This document shows, in pieces, positions 53,780-61,732 of a stretch of DNA of 64,000 bases. This stretch comes from Sedimentibacter sp. SX930 (GTDB taxonomy: Bacteria; Bacillota; Bacilli; Lactobacillales; Aerococcaceae), in assembly GCA_002155105.1 (NCBI GenBank), contig MUZD01000009.1, positions 62,001 to 126,000 of the forward strand. Reading direction: 5' to 3'. Under the pieces are notes generated by a model. It was not told the origin of the DNA, ran no database searches, and saw only the letters and a program-made list of their open reading frames with translations. Within the stretch, counting starts at the first letter, position 1, and every line of letters begins with the position of its first letter. Both the position numbers and the translations under genes were made by a program.

Positions 53780-54922
53780 ATGAAAAAAAGGGAAATAGTG
53801 CTTGTTTCCATCATGGGTATTCTTACGATTGCCATTGTTCTTTTTGGATATAAATACGCGGCCGGTAAAAAAGAGGCCTTATTGCACGAAGGAGAAAAAC
53901 AGACGGAAACAGTTTCCGAAGTGGTTTCCTCGCAAGAGTCGGAAATCGCCGAGAGCGATACATCCGAAGCTTATGCGCAGTTCTTGGCAGCTTTTGCTGA
54001 GAACCGAAGCAATGCATCGGTTGTCGATTATCTGCAGTATGTTCATTATCATACGAAGGAAGTAAATGTCGCCTTCTTCGGGGATGTCGCAGTTGATGCG
54101 GCTTGGGCCAAGTCTGCCATCGCCGGCATCCAGGCCGATTTTCCGCTCGAAAATCTGACGACATCGTTCTTCAGCCATCCTTCCGACAGCAGTTCGGTTT
54201 ATCTGAGCAGCCAGTATGTTCAGGAAATGGCCGCAAGCAGTCCGGATGTGATTTTTTACACCATCCCAACGAAGACCGATCAGGTGGTTGACATCAGTTT
54301 GGTTGACTCGACGCAAAATATCTACGCGATTTATGATGAAATCAGAGCTACCTTGCCTGATGCGCTGATCGTGTTGGTGACGCCGCCACCTGCCGAAGCC
54401 AAAGTGGCTGATTGGAATTCCCGTGCGTTGGATTATCGGAACTATACCAATAATTTGGTGGAAGAAAATTCAGCTTTCGCTGTTCCACTGTATGACCTGC
54501 ATGCGGATTTCCTTGCTGAGGTGACGAACCGCAGTGAAACATTGACCAACTTTATGGATGCAGCCGGTCTGGAATTGAATGAAGCCGGACAAAAACTGTA
54601 CGGTGAAATGTTTGCGAACAACCTGCGGACAAAACTGATCGATACGACGGCCGGTTTGTACGTGGAAGGCGAAAAGCCTGCCTACACACCGATCGCACCA
54701 ACATTAGTCGTGCCGGAAGTGCCTGCCACTGTAATCGAGGAGACTGTCAGCGAAGCGACAGTGTACGAAGAGCCGGTTTATGAAGAGTCGACATACGTTG
54801 CACCGACATATGTGGCTCCGACATATGTGGCTCCGACATATGTTGCTCCAACCTATGTAGCACCGGTTGATGAAACATCGGACATCGAAAGCTATACACC
54901 CGAAGAAGCCGGTTCCTATTAA
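53780..54922 (+). CDS. Membrane-anchored SGNH-hydrolase-like protein with VAPTY tail
   Basis: A 380-residue surface protein. A membrane segment lies at about 5-24 and an acidic Ser/Glu linker follows. A domain at about 65-300 starts VNVAFFGDVAVDAAW where SGNH hydrolases have GDS, and it includes DALIVLVTPPP and a late LELNEAGQKLYGEMFA in the usual place of the final Asp/His; the catalytic Ser is not obvious. Such domains deacetylate sugars or accompany polysaccharide assembly. The tail holds five TYVAP repeats. Assignment to SGNH is tentative. GGAGGAG precedes the ATG. Confidence 0.6.
   Translation: MKKREIVLVSIMGILTIAIVLFGYKYAAGKKEALLHEGEKQTETVSEVVSSQESEIAESDTSEAYAQFLAAFAENRSNASVVDYLQYVHYHTKEVNVAFFGDVAVDAAWAKSAIAGIQADFPLENLTTSFFSHPSDSSSVYLSSQYVQEMAASSPDVIFYTIPTKTDQVVDISLVDSTQNIYAIYDEIRATLPDALIVLVTPPPAEAKVADWNSRALDYRNYTNNLVEENSAFAVPLYDLHADFLAEVTNRSETLTNFMDAAGLELNEAGQKLYGEMFANNLRTKLIDTTAGLYVEGEKPAYTPIAPTLVVPEVPATVIEETVSEATVYEEPVYEESTYVAPTYVAPTYVAPTYVAPTYVAPVDETSDIESYTPEEAGSY
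54791..54865 (+). repeat. Five tandem 15-base repeats (TYVAP codons)
   Basis: Units at 54791, 54806, 54821, 54836 and 54851. The second and third are identical (ACATATGTGGCTCCG) and the others vary at two or three positions. The in-frame repeat lengthens the C-terminal tail and could change copy number by slippage. Confidence 0.9.
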
Positions 54923-54986
54923 AGGGACAGCAACTGACACAATCATGATGGTTTTGAGTGGGATTCTCACATGCAAATCACATAAT

Positions 54987-55031
54987 AAAAAGCCTACATT
55001 TGCCGGATTGTCCGGTAAATGTAGGCTTTTT
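54987..55031 (+). terminator. Rho-independent terminator after the SGNH-like gene
   Basis: A stem of about 20 bp: AAAAAGCCTACATTT pairs with AAATGTAGGCTTTTT, and the inner CCGGA pairs with TCCGG. Confidence 0.92.
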
Positions 55032-55166
55032 CTGTGGAATTTCCGTATTTCTATTCACATAGCGGCAGATAAGTCAAATGTTTCAAATCCGAATTTCACA
55101 AACTTGCGTAGTGAGCATAACACAAAAGCAGTATTGTCCTTATTTCTTAAGATAGCCTTTGAAAGA

Positions 55167-55227
55167 TTGATATTATTGCGTTTCTATTGTATAATTATGG
55201 CGTAATAAAAAGATGTAAGCGTTTTAA
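55167..55227 (+). promoter_or_regulatory. pulA promoter with downstream cre-like site
   Basis: TTGATA (55167-55172), a 17-base spacer and TATAAT (55190-55195): a strong sigma-A promoter. ATGTAAGCGTTTTAA at 55213-55227 is one base off the cre consensus, in the position used for CcpA roadblock repression. The leader to the ATG is about 150 bases with no clear structure. Confidence 0.7.
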
Positions 55228-55357
55228 TAAAAGAGGTTCTGTGTAGGTCCAAAGCCATATATTTCACAAATATGCAGACAAATTTGGAAAACGCCGCACG
55301 ATAGCCATCCGCATAAACGCAATTTCATCAGAAGAGAGATTTTTCGGAGGTAATGTC

Positions 55358-57337
55358 ATGTACATACAAGTTGATGAACGGAAACGGACTGACGTTCTAT
55401 CGACTACTTATTATCAATATAACTTAGATAATTTAGATGATCGACTAGAGCAATTTGTACAGTCGCCTGTTTTTGATAAAAAGTATTCATTTGATGGGGA
55501 ATTGGGAGCACTCTATACACCGCAGCGGACTATTCTGCGGCTATGGGCTCCGACTGCGCTCAGCGTAGAAGTAATCGTTTATGAAAGTCTGTATCGCAAA
55601 GAGAAGAAAAGACACACGATGGGGAACGGTGGAAGAGGGACTCACGAACTCATTATGATTGGGGACTATGCGGGCACTGCCTACAAATACGCCATTACTT
55701 TTCCGGATGGCAAAGTTGTTGAGACAGTTGATCCCTATAGCTATGCGACCACCGCAAACGGAGAACGCTCTGTCATTTTGGATGTCTTGAAAACGAATCC
55801 TAAAAGATGGGGAGCCCGATTGGAGCCGATCGCTTCACCAGTCGACGCCATTATTTATGAATTACATATTCGTGACTTCACGATTTCCCCAACAAGCGGG
55901 ATTGCAAACAAAGGCAAATTTTTAGGTGTAGTCGAGCAAGGTACCTTATCGGCGGATGGCGACAAGACAGGGCTGGATTACCTGAAAGAGCTTGGCGTAA
56001 CGCATGTCCAGTTTTTACCGATGGCCGATTTTTCTACAGTCAATGAGTTGAAACCGTTGGAACAATATAACTGGGGCTATGATCCTCAGAACTTCAATGT
56101 TCCGGAAGGATCCTATGCGACCAATCCCTATCAACCGGAAGTTCGGATACTCGAAATGAAGGAAATGATTCAGAGGTTGCACGATGCGGGAATCCGCGTC
56201 ATCATGGACGTCGTTTACAATCACGTCTATTTACCGAAATTGCATGCTTTGGAAAAAACTGTTCCGGGTTATTACTTCCGCAAAAATACTGATGGAACGC
56301 TTTCCAATGGGACGGGTGTCGGCAATGATACCGCTTCGGAGCGTTACATGATGCGCAAATACATCATCGACAGCATCACTTATTGGGCGAAGAACTTCCA
56401 CATGGACGGATTCCGCTTTGATCTGATGGGAATCCATGATGTCGAAACGATGAATGAAATCCGTATCGCTTTGGATGCAATCGATCCTTCCATCATCATG
56501 CTTGGTGAAGGGTGGAATCTGAACACCAATCTGCCTCCTTCCGAAAAGGCTGTCCAACAGAATGCGGACCGCATGCCCGGTGTGGCTCATTTCAATGATG
56601 CGTTGCGTGAAGCAATCAAAGGTTCCGACTTCAACAGCGGGAACGATACCGGCTTTGTCACCGGCAAACCGTTCATGGAAGGCTGGGTCGCCACAAATCT
56701 GCAAGGCGGAGCGTACTACCCCGCTAGCCGAGGCAACTACAAGACTCCAGCCCAGATGGTGCAATATGTGGAGGCTCACGACAATTTGACGCTTTATGAC
56801 AAATTGAAGATTTCGCTGCCATGGGATGATGAAGGTTCCCGTATGCGGCGCCATCTTTTGGCAAGCAGCTTCGTTCTGCTGAGCCAAGGCATCCCGTTCA
56901 TTCATGCAGGGCAAGAGTTCATGCGCACAAAGAACGGGCTGGAGAACAGCTACAATGCGCCGGATTCAATTAACCGCATGGATTGGCACCGCCGTTTCGA
57001 GATGAAACAGGCTGTGGATTACATGAAAGGTTTGATTGCATTGCGCAAACGGGAGCCGTTATTCCGCTTGCGGACCATCGATGATGTCAAGGGGCATATG
57101 AATATCCTGAAAGCTGATTACCAGATTGTTGTCTACCAACTCGAAGATACGGAAAAATTATACTACGTCATCTTCAATGGCCAGACGAATGCGATCGATT
57201 TTGATGTCGAAACAGGGGATTATCGGGTGTTGATCGAGGACGGAAAAACGAACGTGGATGAACCGAGAATAATCGAAGGATTATCCCGCATCCGGGTGGA
57301 ATACCTTTCCGTTACAGTGCTTGTGAAGAATAAATGA
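55358..57337 (+). CDS. pulA: Type I pullulanase (GH13)
   Basis: A 659-residue debranching enzyme that cleaves alpha-1,6 bonds in glycogen or pullulan. A CBM48-like N-terminal domain (about 45-140) is followed by the catalytic barrel. The type I signature YNWGYDP is present; the nucleophile Asp is in DGFRFDLMG (about 355), the acid Glu in LGEGWNL (about 382), and the third Asp in VEAHDN (about 471). No signal peptide, so it is cytoplasmic and acts on glycogen or imported oligomers. GGAGG precedes the ATG. Confidence 0.95.
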   Translation: MYIQVDERKRTDVLSTTYYQYNLDNLDDRLEQFVQSPVFDKKYSFDGELGALYTPQRTILRLWAPTALSVEVIVYESLYRKEKKRHTMGNGGRGTHELIMIGDYAGTAYKYAITFPDGKVVETVDPYSYATTANGERSVILDVLKTNPKRWGARLEPIASPVDAIIYELHIRDFTISPTSGIANKGKFLGVVEQGTLSADGDKTGLDYLKELGVTHVQFLPMADFSTVNELKPLEQYNWGYDPQNFNVPEGSYATNPYQPEVRILEMKEMIQRLHDAGIRVIMDVVYNHVYLPKLHALEKTVPGYYFRKNTDGTLSNGTGVGNDTASERYMMRKYIIDSITYWAKNFHMDGFRFDLMGIHDVETMNEIRIALDAIDPSIIMLGEGWNLNTNLPPSEKAVQQNADRMPGVAHFNDALREAIKGSDFNSGNDTGFVTGKPFMEGWVATNLQGGAYYPASRGNYKTPAQMVQYVEAHDNLTLYDKLKISLPWDDEGSRMRRHLLASSFVLLSQGIPFIHAGQEFMRTKNGLENSYNAPDSINRMDWHRRFEMKQAVDYMKGLIALRKREPLFRLRTIDDVKGHMNILKADYQIVVYQLEDTEKLYYVIFNGQTNAIDFDVETGDYRVLIEDGKTNVDEPRIIEGLSRIRVEYLSVTVLVKNK

Positions 57338-57348
57338 TGGTAGTCCGG

Positions 57349-57380
57349 GCGGTCGTCTCATTTGAGGCGACCGTTTTTTT
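57349..57380 (+). terminator. Rho-independent terminator after pulA
   Basis: CGGTCGTCTCA (57350-57360) pairs with TGAGGCGACCG (57363-57373), with one G-T pair, then seven T. Confidence 0.88.
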
Positions 57381-57408
57381 GAGTGCGAATGCACAATCAG
57401 GAGCTAAA

Positions 57409-57541
57409 CTCCGGTGAAGGAAGGATTGGCAGGAGGAGAGCAATCGAAACCGTGCTCTACTCCTGCCAACGGGTGTTGCCCGGAGTAGAGCTATCGAATC
57501 CGCGTTGAACTCCGGCCAAGGCCTGCGCCGTCGGAGTTAGA
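57409..57541. repeat. Triple hairpin array, CTCCGGCGAAG family (block 7)
   Basis: Units start at 57409, 57460 and 57510. This is the most diverged block: arms read CTCCGGTGAAGG, CTCCTGCCAAC and CTCCGGCCAAGG, yet the 50-51 base period is kept. It occupies the middle of the 57338-57679 gap. Confidence 0.75.
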
Positions 57542-57679
57542 CAACATGCGACACCCTGATTGCTATCCTTTGCAACATTTTCCATTCCGTATCGAACAAG
57601 ATCATCACATCATAGAGCAATCTTTGGTACAATGAACTGAGTAGAGTATTGCAAGATAATGATGAGGTGGGATATAAAG

Positions 57680-58492
57680 ATGATAAAAATGATAGCGATC
57701 GATATCGACGGCACATTGGTCAATGAACAGAAAGTAATGACGCAAAAGGTGAAAGAGACGATCCAAGAGGCAATGCGCCGTGGCATCAAAATCGTGCTTT
57801 GCACCGGCCGTCCGCCTGCAGGCATCAAGCCGTATGCCGATGAATTGGGATTCGGGGAACACGAGGACTACATCATCGCCCAGAACGGCGCCTACATTCT
57901 GCGTGCAGACACGGACGAAACGGTATACAAAAAAACGTTGACGCTCGCCGAAGTGCAGGGAATTTACGAGTTCGGAAAAGGCTTTTCTGTTGGGACTCTG
58001 TTGGTGGGTGAGCACCACTACTACAGCTTGGAAGATGAAGTGACGGAATCGATGCAAAAGGATGCCACTCTCGTCAACATGGAAATCAGCGTATTGGATC
58101 CCACAGCAGTAAGCGAAGAGATGGGTTTGATGAAGATCCTTTACATCGGCGAGCCGAACGAGGTGGATGTCATCGATTCGGCCATCCCCGACAAGATGCG
58201 TGATGACTTCTATATCGTCCGCAGCCAGGATTTCCTTATGGAAGTGATGGAAAAGAACTCGAATAAGGGCACTGCTTTGATAAAATTGGCGGACCATCTC
58301 GGGATCGCGATGGAGGAAGTGATGGCGCTGGGTGACGGCGAGAACGATTATGAAATGATCCAAGTTGCCGGTCTGGGCGTCGTGATGTCGAACGGAACCG
58401 ACAATCTTAAGAGCATCGCGAACGAGATCACCTTATCCAACGAAGAAGACGGCGTGGCCCATGCCATCGAGAAATGGGCTTTCCAAAGCTAA
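57680..58492 (+). CDS. Cof-type HAD phosphatase (YidA-like)
   Basis: A 270-residue HAD IIB protein: motif I AIDIDGTLV, motif II LCTGRPP, the Lys in SNKGTAL and motif IV GDGENDYEMI. The C2 cap lies between motifs II and III. Members hydrolyse sugar phosphates or flavin-type cofactors; the substrate here is unknown. ATG 57680 follows GAGGTGGGA with nine bases of spacing; the in-frame ATG at 57659 lies upstream of that site. Confidence 0.9.
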   Translation: MIKMIAIDIDGTLVNEQKVMTQKVKETIQEAMRRGIKIVLCTGRPPAGIKPYADELGFGEHEDYIIAQNGAYILRADTDETVYKKTLTLAEVQGIYEFGKGFSVGTLLVGEHHYYSLEDEVTESMQKDATLVNMEISVLDPTAVSEEMGLMKILYIGEPNEVDVIDSAIPDKMRDDFYIVRSQDFLMEVMEKNSNKGTALIKLADHLGIAMEEVMALGDGENDYEMIQVAGLGVVMSNGTDNLKSIANEITLSNEEDGVAHAIEKWAFQS

Positions 58493-58517
58493 GGAAAATG
58501 TTTCCGGAATAGAAAAG

Positions 58518-58563
58518 AGGCGCGCAATCGACCAGAAATACTCTGGGTCGATTGCGCGCCTTT
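58518..58563. terminator. Bidirectional terminator between HAD and ArAE genes
   Basis: AGGCGCGCAATCGACC (58518-58533) pairs with GGTCGATTGCGCGCCT (58546-58561): a perfect 16-bp stem with flanking A and T runs. Confidence 0.92.
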
Positions 58564-58596
58564 ATTCGCATCCACTGAACAAACCGATTCGGCTGT

Positions 58597-59694
58597 TCAG
58601 TGGATGATGTCTTCGATATTGTTTATGTTCTTGGATTTATTGCCCGGGGTCGCTTTGTAGCTGCGGACCAATTTATTGAAGTGGACCAGATCGTCTTCGT
58701 AAGCCAGAATGGCACTCATCAGATGAATGATGCCGTAGCTTTCGGAACTGCTGTACTTGCCGTAATCACTTTCTTCCTGGGCACGCTGGAAAAAGACATC
58801 CATCATTTCATGGCGTTGGGCCTTATCGGCTTCAAAGAAATTGACTTGATTGGCCCGAACGCGTCCGCTGAATTTCAACATGATCTGTTCGTGGCCGCTC
58901 ATTAAGGTTTCCAAACGTTCACGGATCATGATGCGCATTTCAACAGGGAATTGATAGAAAACATTTTCGTAATCGTGCAGGACTTCCAGGACGTGGAAGG
59001 CGGAGCGGGTCGTTTGGATCATTTTGCGGTAAACGACGAGCATCTTTTTGTTCTGATATTTGTTTTGTTTGTTGAACAGACCGCTTTCGGTCAAGTATTG
59101 ATAAAGGTTGTCCATTTTTTTGAGCTGCGTGCGTGCCCATTTCAGATCGTTGTTCATGATGGAATATTCGGTGTTCTTGCGCAAACCGGCGCGGATCCAA
59201 ATCAGAAACTCGGTAGTGGCATAGTCCACCGTGTGGTACAAGCGTTCATCGTACCGCGGAGGGGCGACGAATGTATTGACCAAAAAGGCGATGATGACGC
59301 CGACGAACGTTTCCAATACGCGGTAGGTTGCACTCAACATCAAATTGTCATCCGTGCCGACCATGATGACGATCAATGTCACGATCGACAGCCCGATCAC
59401 GTCTTCGAGCTTGAGGGCATTCAGGATGGCGATCAGCAGCATGACCGAAATGCCGAGAAGATAGATGTTGTATCCCAAAGTCATGACGACAAACACAGCG
59501 ACCAAGCCGCCAATCGTATTTGCCATTATCCGGCTCTTCAGATTTGCGTATGATCGGCCGAGTGAAGGCTGGGTGGAATAGATGGCAGCAATGCCTGCGA
59601 TGACACCCCCGCCTTCAAATCCGAAGTATTGGGCGACGATCATTGATAATGCGACGGCAAGACCCGTTTTAAAGGTGCGGGCGCCAAGTTTCAT
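58597..59694 (-). CDS. Aromatic acid exporter (ArAE/FUSC-like) family protein
   Basis: A 365-residue protein. The N-terminal half has five to six membrane segments beginning KLGARTFKTGLAVALSM, with YSTQPSLGRSY, the ArAE_1 signature. The C-terminal half is helical and charged, cytoplasmic in the family. It may export organic acids or a metabolite; the substrate is unknown. It is divergent from perR with a 282-base gap. Confidence 0.85.
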   Translation of the reverse strand: MKLGARTFKTGLAVALSMIVAQYFGFEGGGVIAGIAAIYSTQPSLGRSYANLKSRIMANTIGGLVAVFVVMTLGYNIYLLGISVMLLIAILNALKLEDVIGLSIVTLIVIMVGTDDNLMLSATYRVLETFVGVIIAFLVNTFVAPPRYDERLYHTVDYATTEFLIWIRAGLRKNTEYSIMNNDLKWARTQLKKMDNLYQYLTESGLFNKQNKYQNKKMLVVYRKMIQTTRSAFHVLEVLHDYENVFYQFPVEMRIMIRERLETLMSGHEQIMLKFSGRVRANQVNFFEADKAQRHEMMDVFFQRAQEESDYGKYSSSESYGIIHLMSAILAYEDDLVHFNKLVRSYKATPGNKSKNINNIEDIIH

Positions 59695-59927
59695 ATAAGT
59701 TCAGCTCCATGTCAATAAATGATATTAAAAGAGTAATCCTTGTTAAGAATATACTAATCCCGTGTCCATGTAAAGATTGATAGGATTGTTGTCGGACAAC
59801 TTTTGCGGTGGGTGCGCCTCCATCTGCGTCCGAGTAATGAAAAGTAAGTATTTATTTGTGAATGTCAGGGGCTTATGTATTGCTATTTTCGGCAAATCGA
59901 TATATGATGAACTCAGCTAAATGTAAA

Positions 59928-59942
59928 TTATAATGACTATCA
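59928..59942 (+). promoter_or_regulatory. PerR-box-like site before perR
   Basis: TTATAATGACTATCA: the left half matches the PerR box TTATAAT exactly, and the right half has two mismatches. It lies 34 bases before the perR ATG, so autoregulation is likely. Confidence 0.55.
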
Positions 59943-59976
59943 TATACAAGTGATTCCAGAGGAGGGGGGATACACC

Positions 59977-60468
59977 ATGCACCATACAATCGTAAATGAT
60001 TCAATTGAAAAAATGAAAAACGCAAATATCCGAATTACACCGCAACGTTACGCGATTTTGGAATATTTGGTCGAGTCCAGAATGCATCCGACAGCGGATG
60101 ATATCTACAAAGCGTTGGCCGATCGTTTTCCTAACATGAGCGCAGCCACTGTTTACAACAACTTGAGACTTTTTGTAAAAATTGGCTTTGTGAAGGAATT
60201 GGCTTATGGGGATGCTTCAAGCCGTTTCGACTTCAGCAACACGCAACATTATCACGCCATCTGTGAAAGCTGCGGAAAAATCGTCGATCTTTATTATCCG
60301 GTATTGGATGATGTGGAGATGGTTGCCGAGAATTTGACCGGTTTCCAGGTCAGCCATCACCGCATGGAAGTCTACGGCATCTGTCCTGAGTGCCTGGAAA
60401 AAGGGGTCCAAAAAGAAGACGTCGATGATGGAGCCGAAGCTGCGGGACATCATCACCACCATCATTAA
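59977..60468 (+). CDS. perR: PerR-like Fur-family peroxide-sensing repressor, natural His6 end
   Basis: A 163-residue Fur-family regulator. The winged helix holds [15 protein letters not shown] and the recognition helix [12 protein letters not shown]; the regulatory site has [14 protein letters not shown], and the structural zinc CxxC pairs are CESCG and CPEC. This layout fits PerR better than Fur or Zur, with the Asp and His ligands used for iron-based peroxide sensing. The protein ends in six His after an acidic linker, a possible extra metal-binding tail. ATG 59977 follows GGAGGGGGGA. Confidence 0.86.
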   Translation: MHHTIVNDSIEKMKNANIRITPQRYAILEYLVESRMHPTADDIYKALADRFPNMSAATVYNNLRLFVKIGFVKELAYGDASSRFDFSNTQHYHAICESCGKIVDLYYPVLDDVEMVAENLTGFQVSHHRMEVYGICPECLEKGVQKEDVDDGAEAAGHHHHHH

Positions 60469-60478
60469 TAAGTATGAG

Positions 60479-60512
60479 CTCTTCCTCCAATTTTGCGAGG
60501 AAGAGTTTTTTT
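60479..60512 (+). terminator. Rho-independent terminator after perR
   Basis: CTCTTCCTC (60479-60487) pairs with GAGGAAGAG (60497-60505), then seven T. Confidence 0.88.
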
Positions 60513-60523
60513 GTATCACAAAT

Positions 60524-60560
60524 GAACCCCCTAAGCCAACGTAGCGGCTCAGGGGGTTCG
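60524..60560. terminator. Hairpin after proC
   Basis: GAACCCCCTAAGCC (60524-60537) pairs with GGCTCAGGGGGTTC (60545-60558), with one mismatch. It is most useful to the - strand proC, although the T-run there is short. Confidence 0.7.
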
Positions 60561-60572
60561 TTTTGGATAGGT

Positions 60573-61391
60573 TCAGTTCTCTTTCGGTTTGCTCATGGCG
60601 ATGGATTTGTCGATGGTTGTCTGGACTGCCGAGATGACCGCTGAGCGGAATCCATTTTTTTCCAATTCGGCAACGGCTTCGATTGTCGTTCCGCCTGGGG
60701 AACAGACCATGTCCTTCAGTTCGCCTGGGTGTTTACCGGTTTCCAGAACCATTTTTGCGGAACCAAGGACTGCCTGTGCTGCAAATTTATAGGCTTGTTG
60801 GCGGGGCATGCCGCCGCGGACGGCCCCGTCTGCCAAAGATTCGATGAACATGAAGACCAAGGCCGGGGAAGAACCGCTGACGCCTGTAACTGCGTCCATC
60901 ATGTATTCCGAAACCATTTCACTGCGACCGAAGCTGTCGAAGATGTTTTTGACATCAGTCAACTCAGCGACGTTTACCACTTCATTTGCGCAGATGCCGG
61001 TCATGCCTTCGCCGACCAATGCAGGGGTGTTCGGCATGGCGCGGACCACTTTCAACTTGCGGCCGAAGCGTTCTTCGATGTCGCTTAAGCTTTTTCCGGC
61101 TGCAATCGTAACGATGACGACATTCTCTTTGATGGCCGTTTTGATTTCGTCGATGACGACATTGTAGATATTCGGTTTGACTGCCAAAAAGAGGATATCC
61201 GATTCGGCTGCCACTTGTCTGTTGTCTGCCGCGATGCGGATGCCGTGTTGTTCTTTCAAGGCTTGCAGGCTTTCGTTATCTTGGCTGGATACGATGACTT
61301 GGTTAGGTGCGACAAGTGCAGAACCGACAAGCCCGCCGATGATGGCTCCGCCCATATTCCCGCTGCCGATGAATCCGATTGTTTTTTTCAT
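60573..61391 (-). CDS. proC: Pyrroline-5-carboxylate reductase
   Basis: A 272-residue enzyme for the last step of proline synthesis (NAD(P)H reduction of pyrroline-5-carboxylate). The N-terminal dinucleotide loop GFIGSGNMGGA, FLAVKPN, RAMPNTPALVG and the C-terminal signature segment with KDMVCSPGGTTIEA are all present. The length is standard. It is monocistronic. Confidence 0.95.
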   Translation of the reverse strand: MKKTIGFIGSGNMGGAIIGGLVGSALVAPNQVIVSSQDNESLQALKEQHGIRIAADNRQVAAESDILFLAVKPNIYNVVIDEIKTAIKENVVIVTIAAGKSLSDIEERFGRKLKVVRAMPNTPALVGEGMTGICANEVVNVAELTDVKNIFDSFGRSEMVSEYMMDAVTGVSGSSPALVFMFIESLADGAVRGGMPRQQAYKFAAQAVLGSAKMVLETGKHPGELKDMVCSPGGTTIEAVAELEKNGFRSAVISAVQTTIDKSIAMSKPKEN

Positions 61392-61590
61392 GAATGAGGA
61401 CTCCTTTTGGATGTTGAGTAAGTTAGTTTAATTGCTTTAACTTCATCATTATACCAAGGAAATGGGGAAATCGTACACAAAATGATGGAATGCTGCAAAG
61501 TATGGGCATCATCGCATCCTGTGATTTGTTTTTATTAGGCCTTTTGGGTAAGCTTAAGGTAAGTATTTTTCCAACGAATAATGATGGCTA

Positions 61591-61702
61591 GCTTCACGGG
61601 TTAGCCCTTCGGAAATTAGATAAATCGTACCTATTGCGCTCTTCGATGCTCATTCGGCACGATTTCCTAAATTTCTTTCAGGGCTGAGCGAACCCGTTCC
61701 GC
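61591..61702. other. Long imperfect inverted repeat before the GH13 gene
   Basis: About 112 bases fold back on themselves: GCTTCACGGGTT pairs with AACCCGTTCCGC, AGCCCT (61603-61608) with AGGGCT (61679-61684), GGAAATTAG with CTAAATTTC, and AATCGT with ACGATT, around a loop near 61630-61655. It ends about 31 bases before the ATG at 61733. It could be a leader RNA structure or a dispersed element. The rest of the 61392-61732 gap shows nothing further. Confidence 0.6.
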
Positions 61703-61732
61703 TTTTCACATCATAAAAGTGAGGTTTTTGAT

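Noticed and set aside
54791-54865. TYVAP repeat region as a non-coding minisatellite
   Set aside because: The 15-base unit keeps the reading frame of the SGNH-like protein, which continues to a normal stop followed by a terminator.
32119-57541. Hairpin arrays as CRISPR arrays
   Set aside because: Only three units per block, the repeat itself is variable and strongly palindromic, the whole 50-base unit can be duplicated with its spacer, and no cas gene is in the window.
59928-60468. His6 end of the PerR-like protein as a cloning artefact
   Set aside because: The flanking sequence is ordinary chromosome with a natural terminator, and the His codons are mixed (CAT and CAC) after an acidic native linker.
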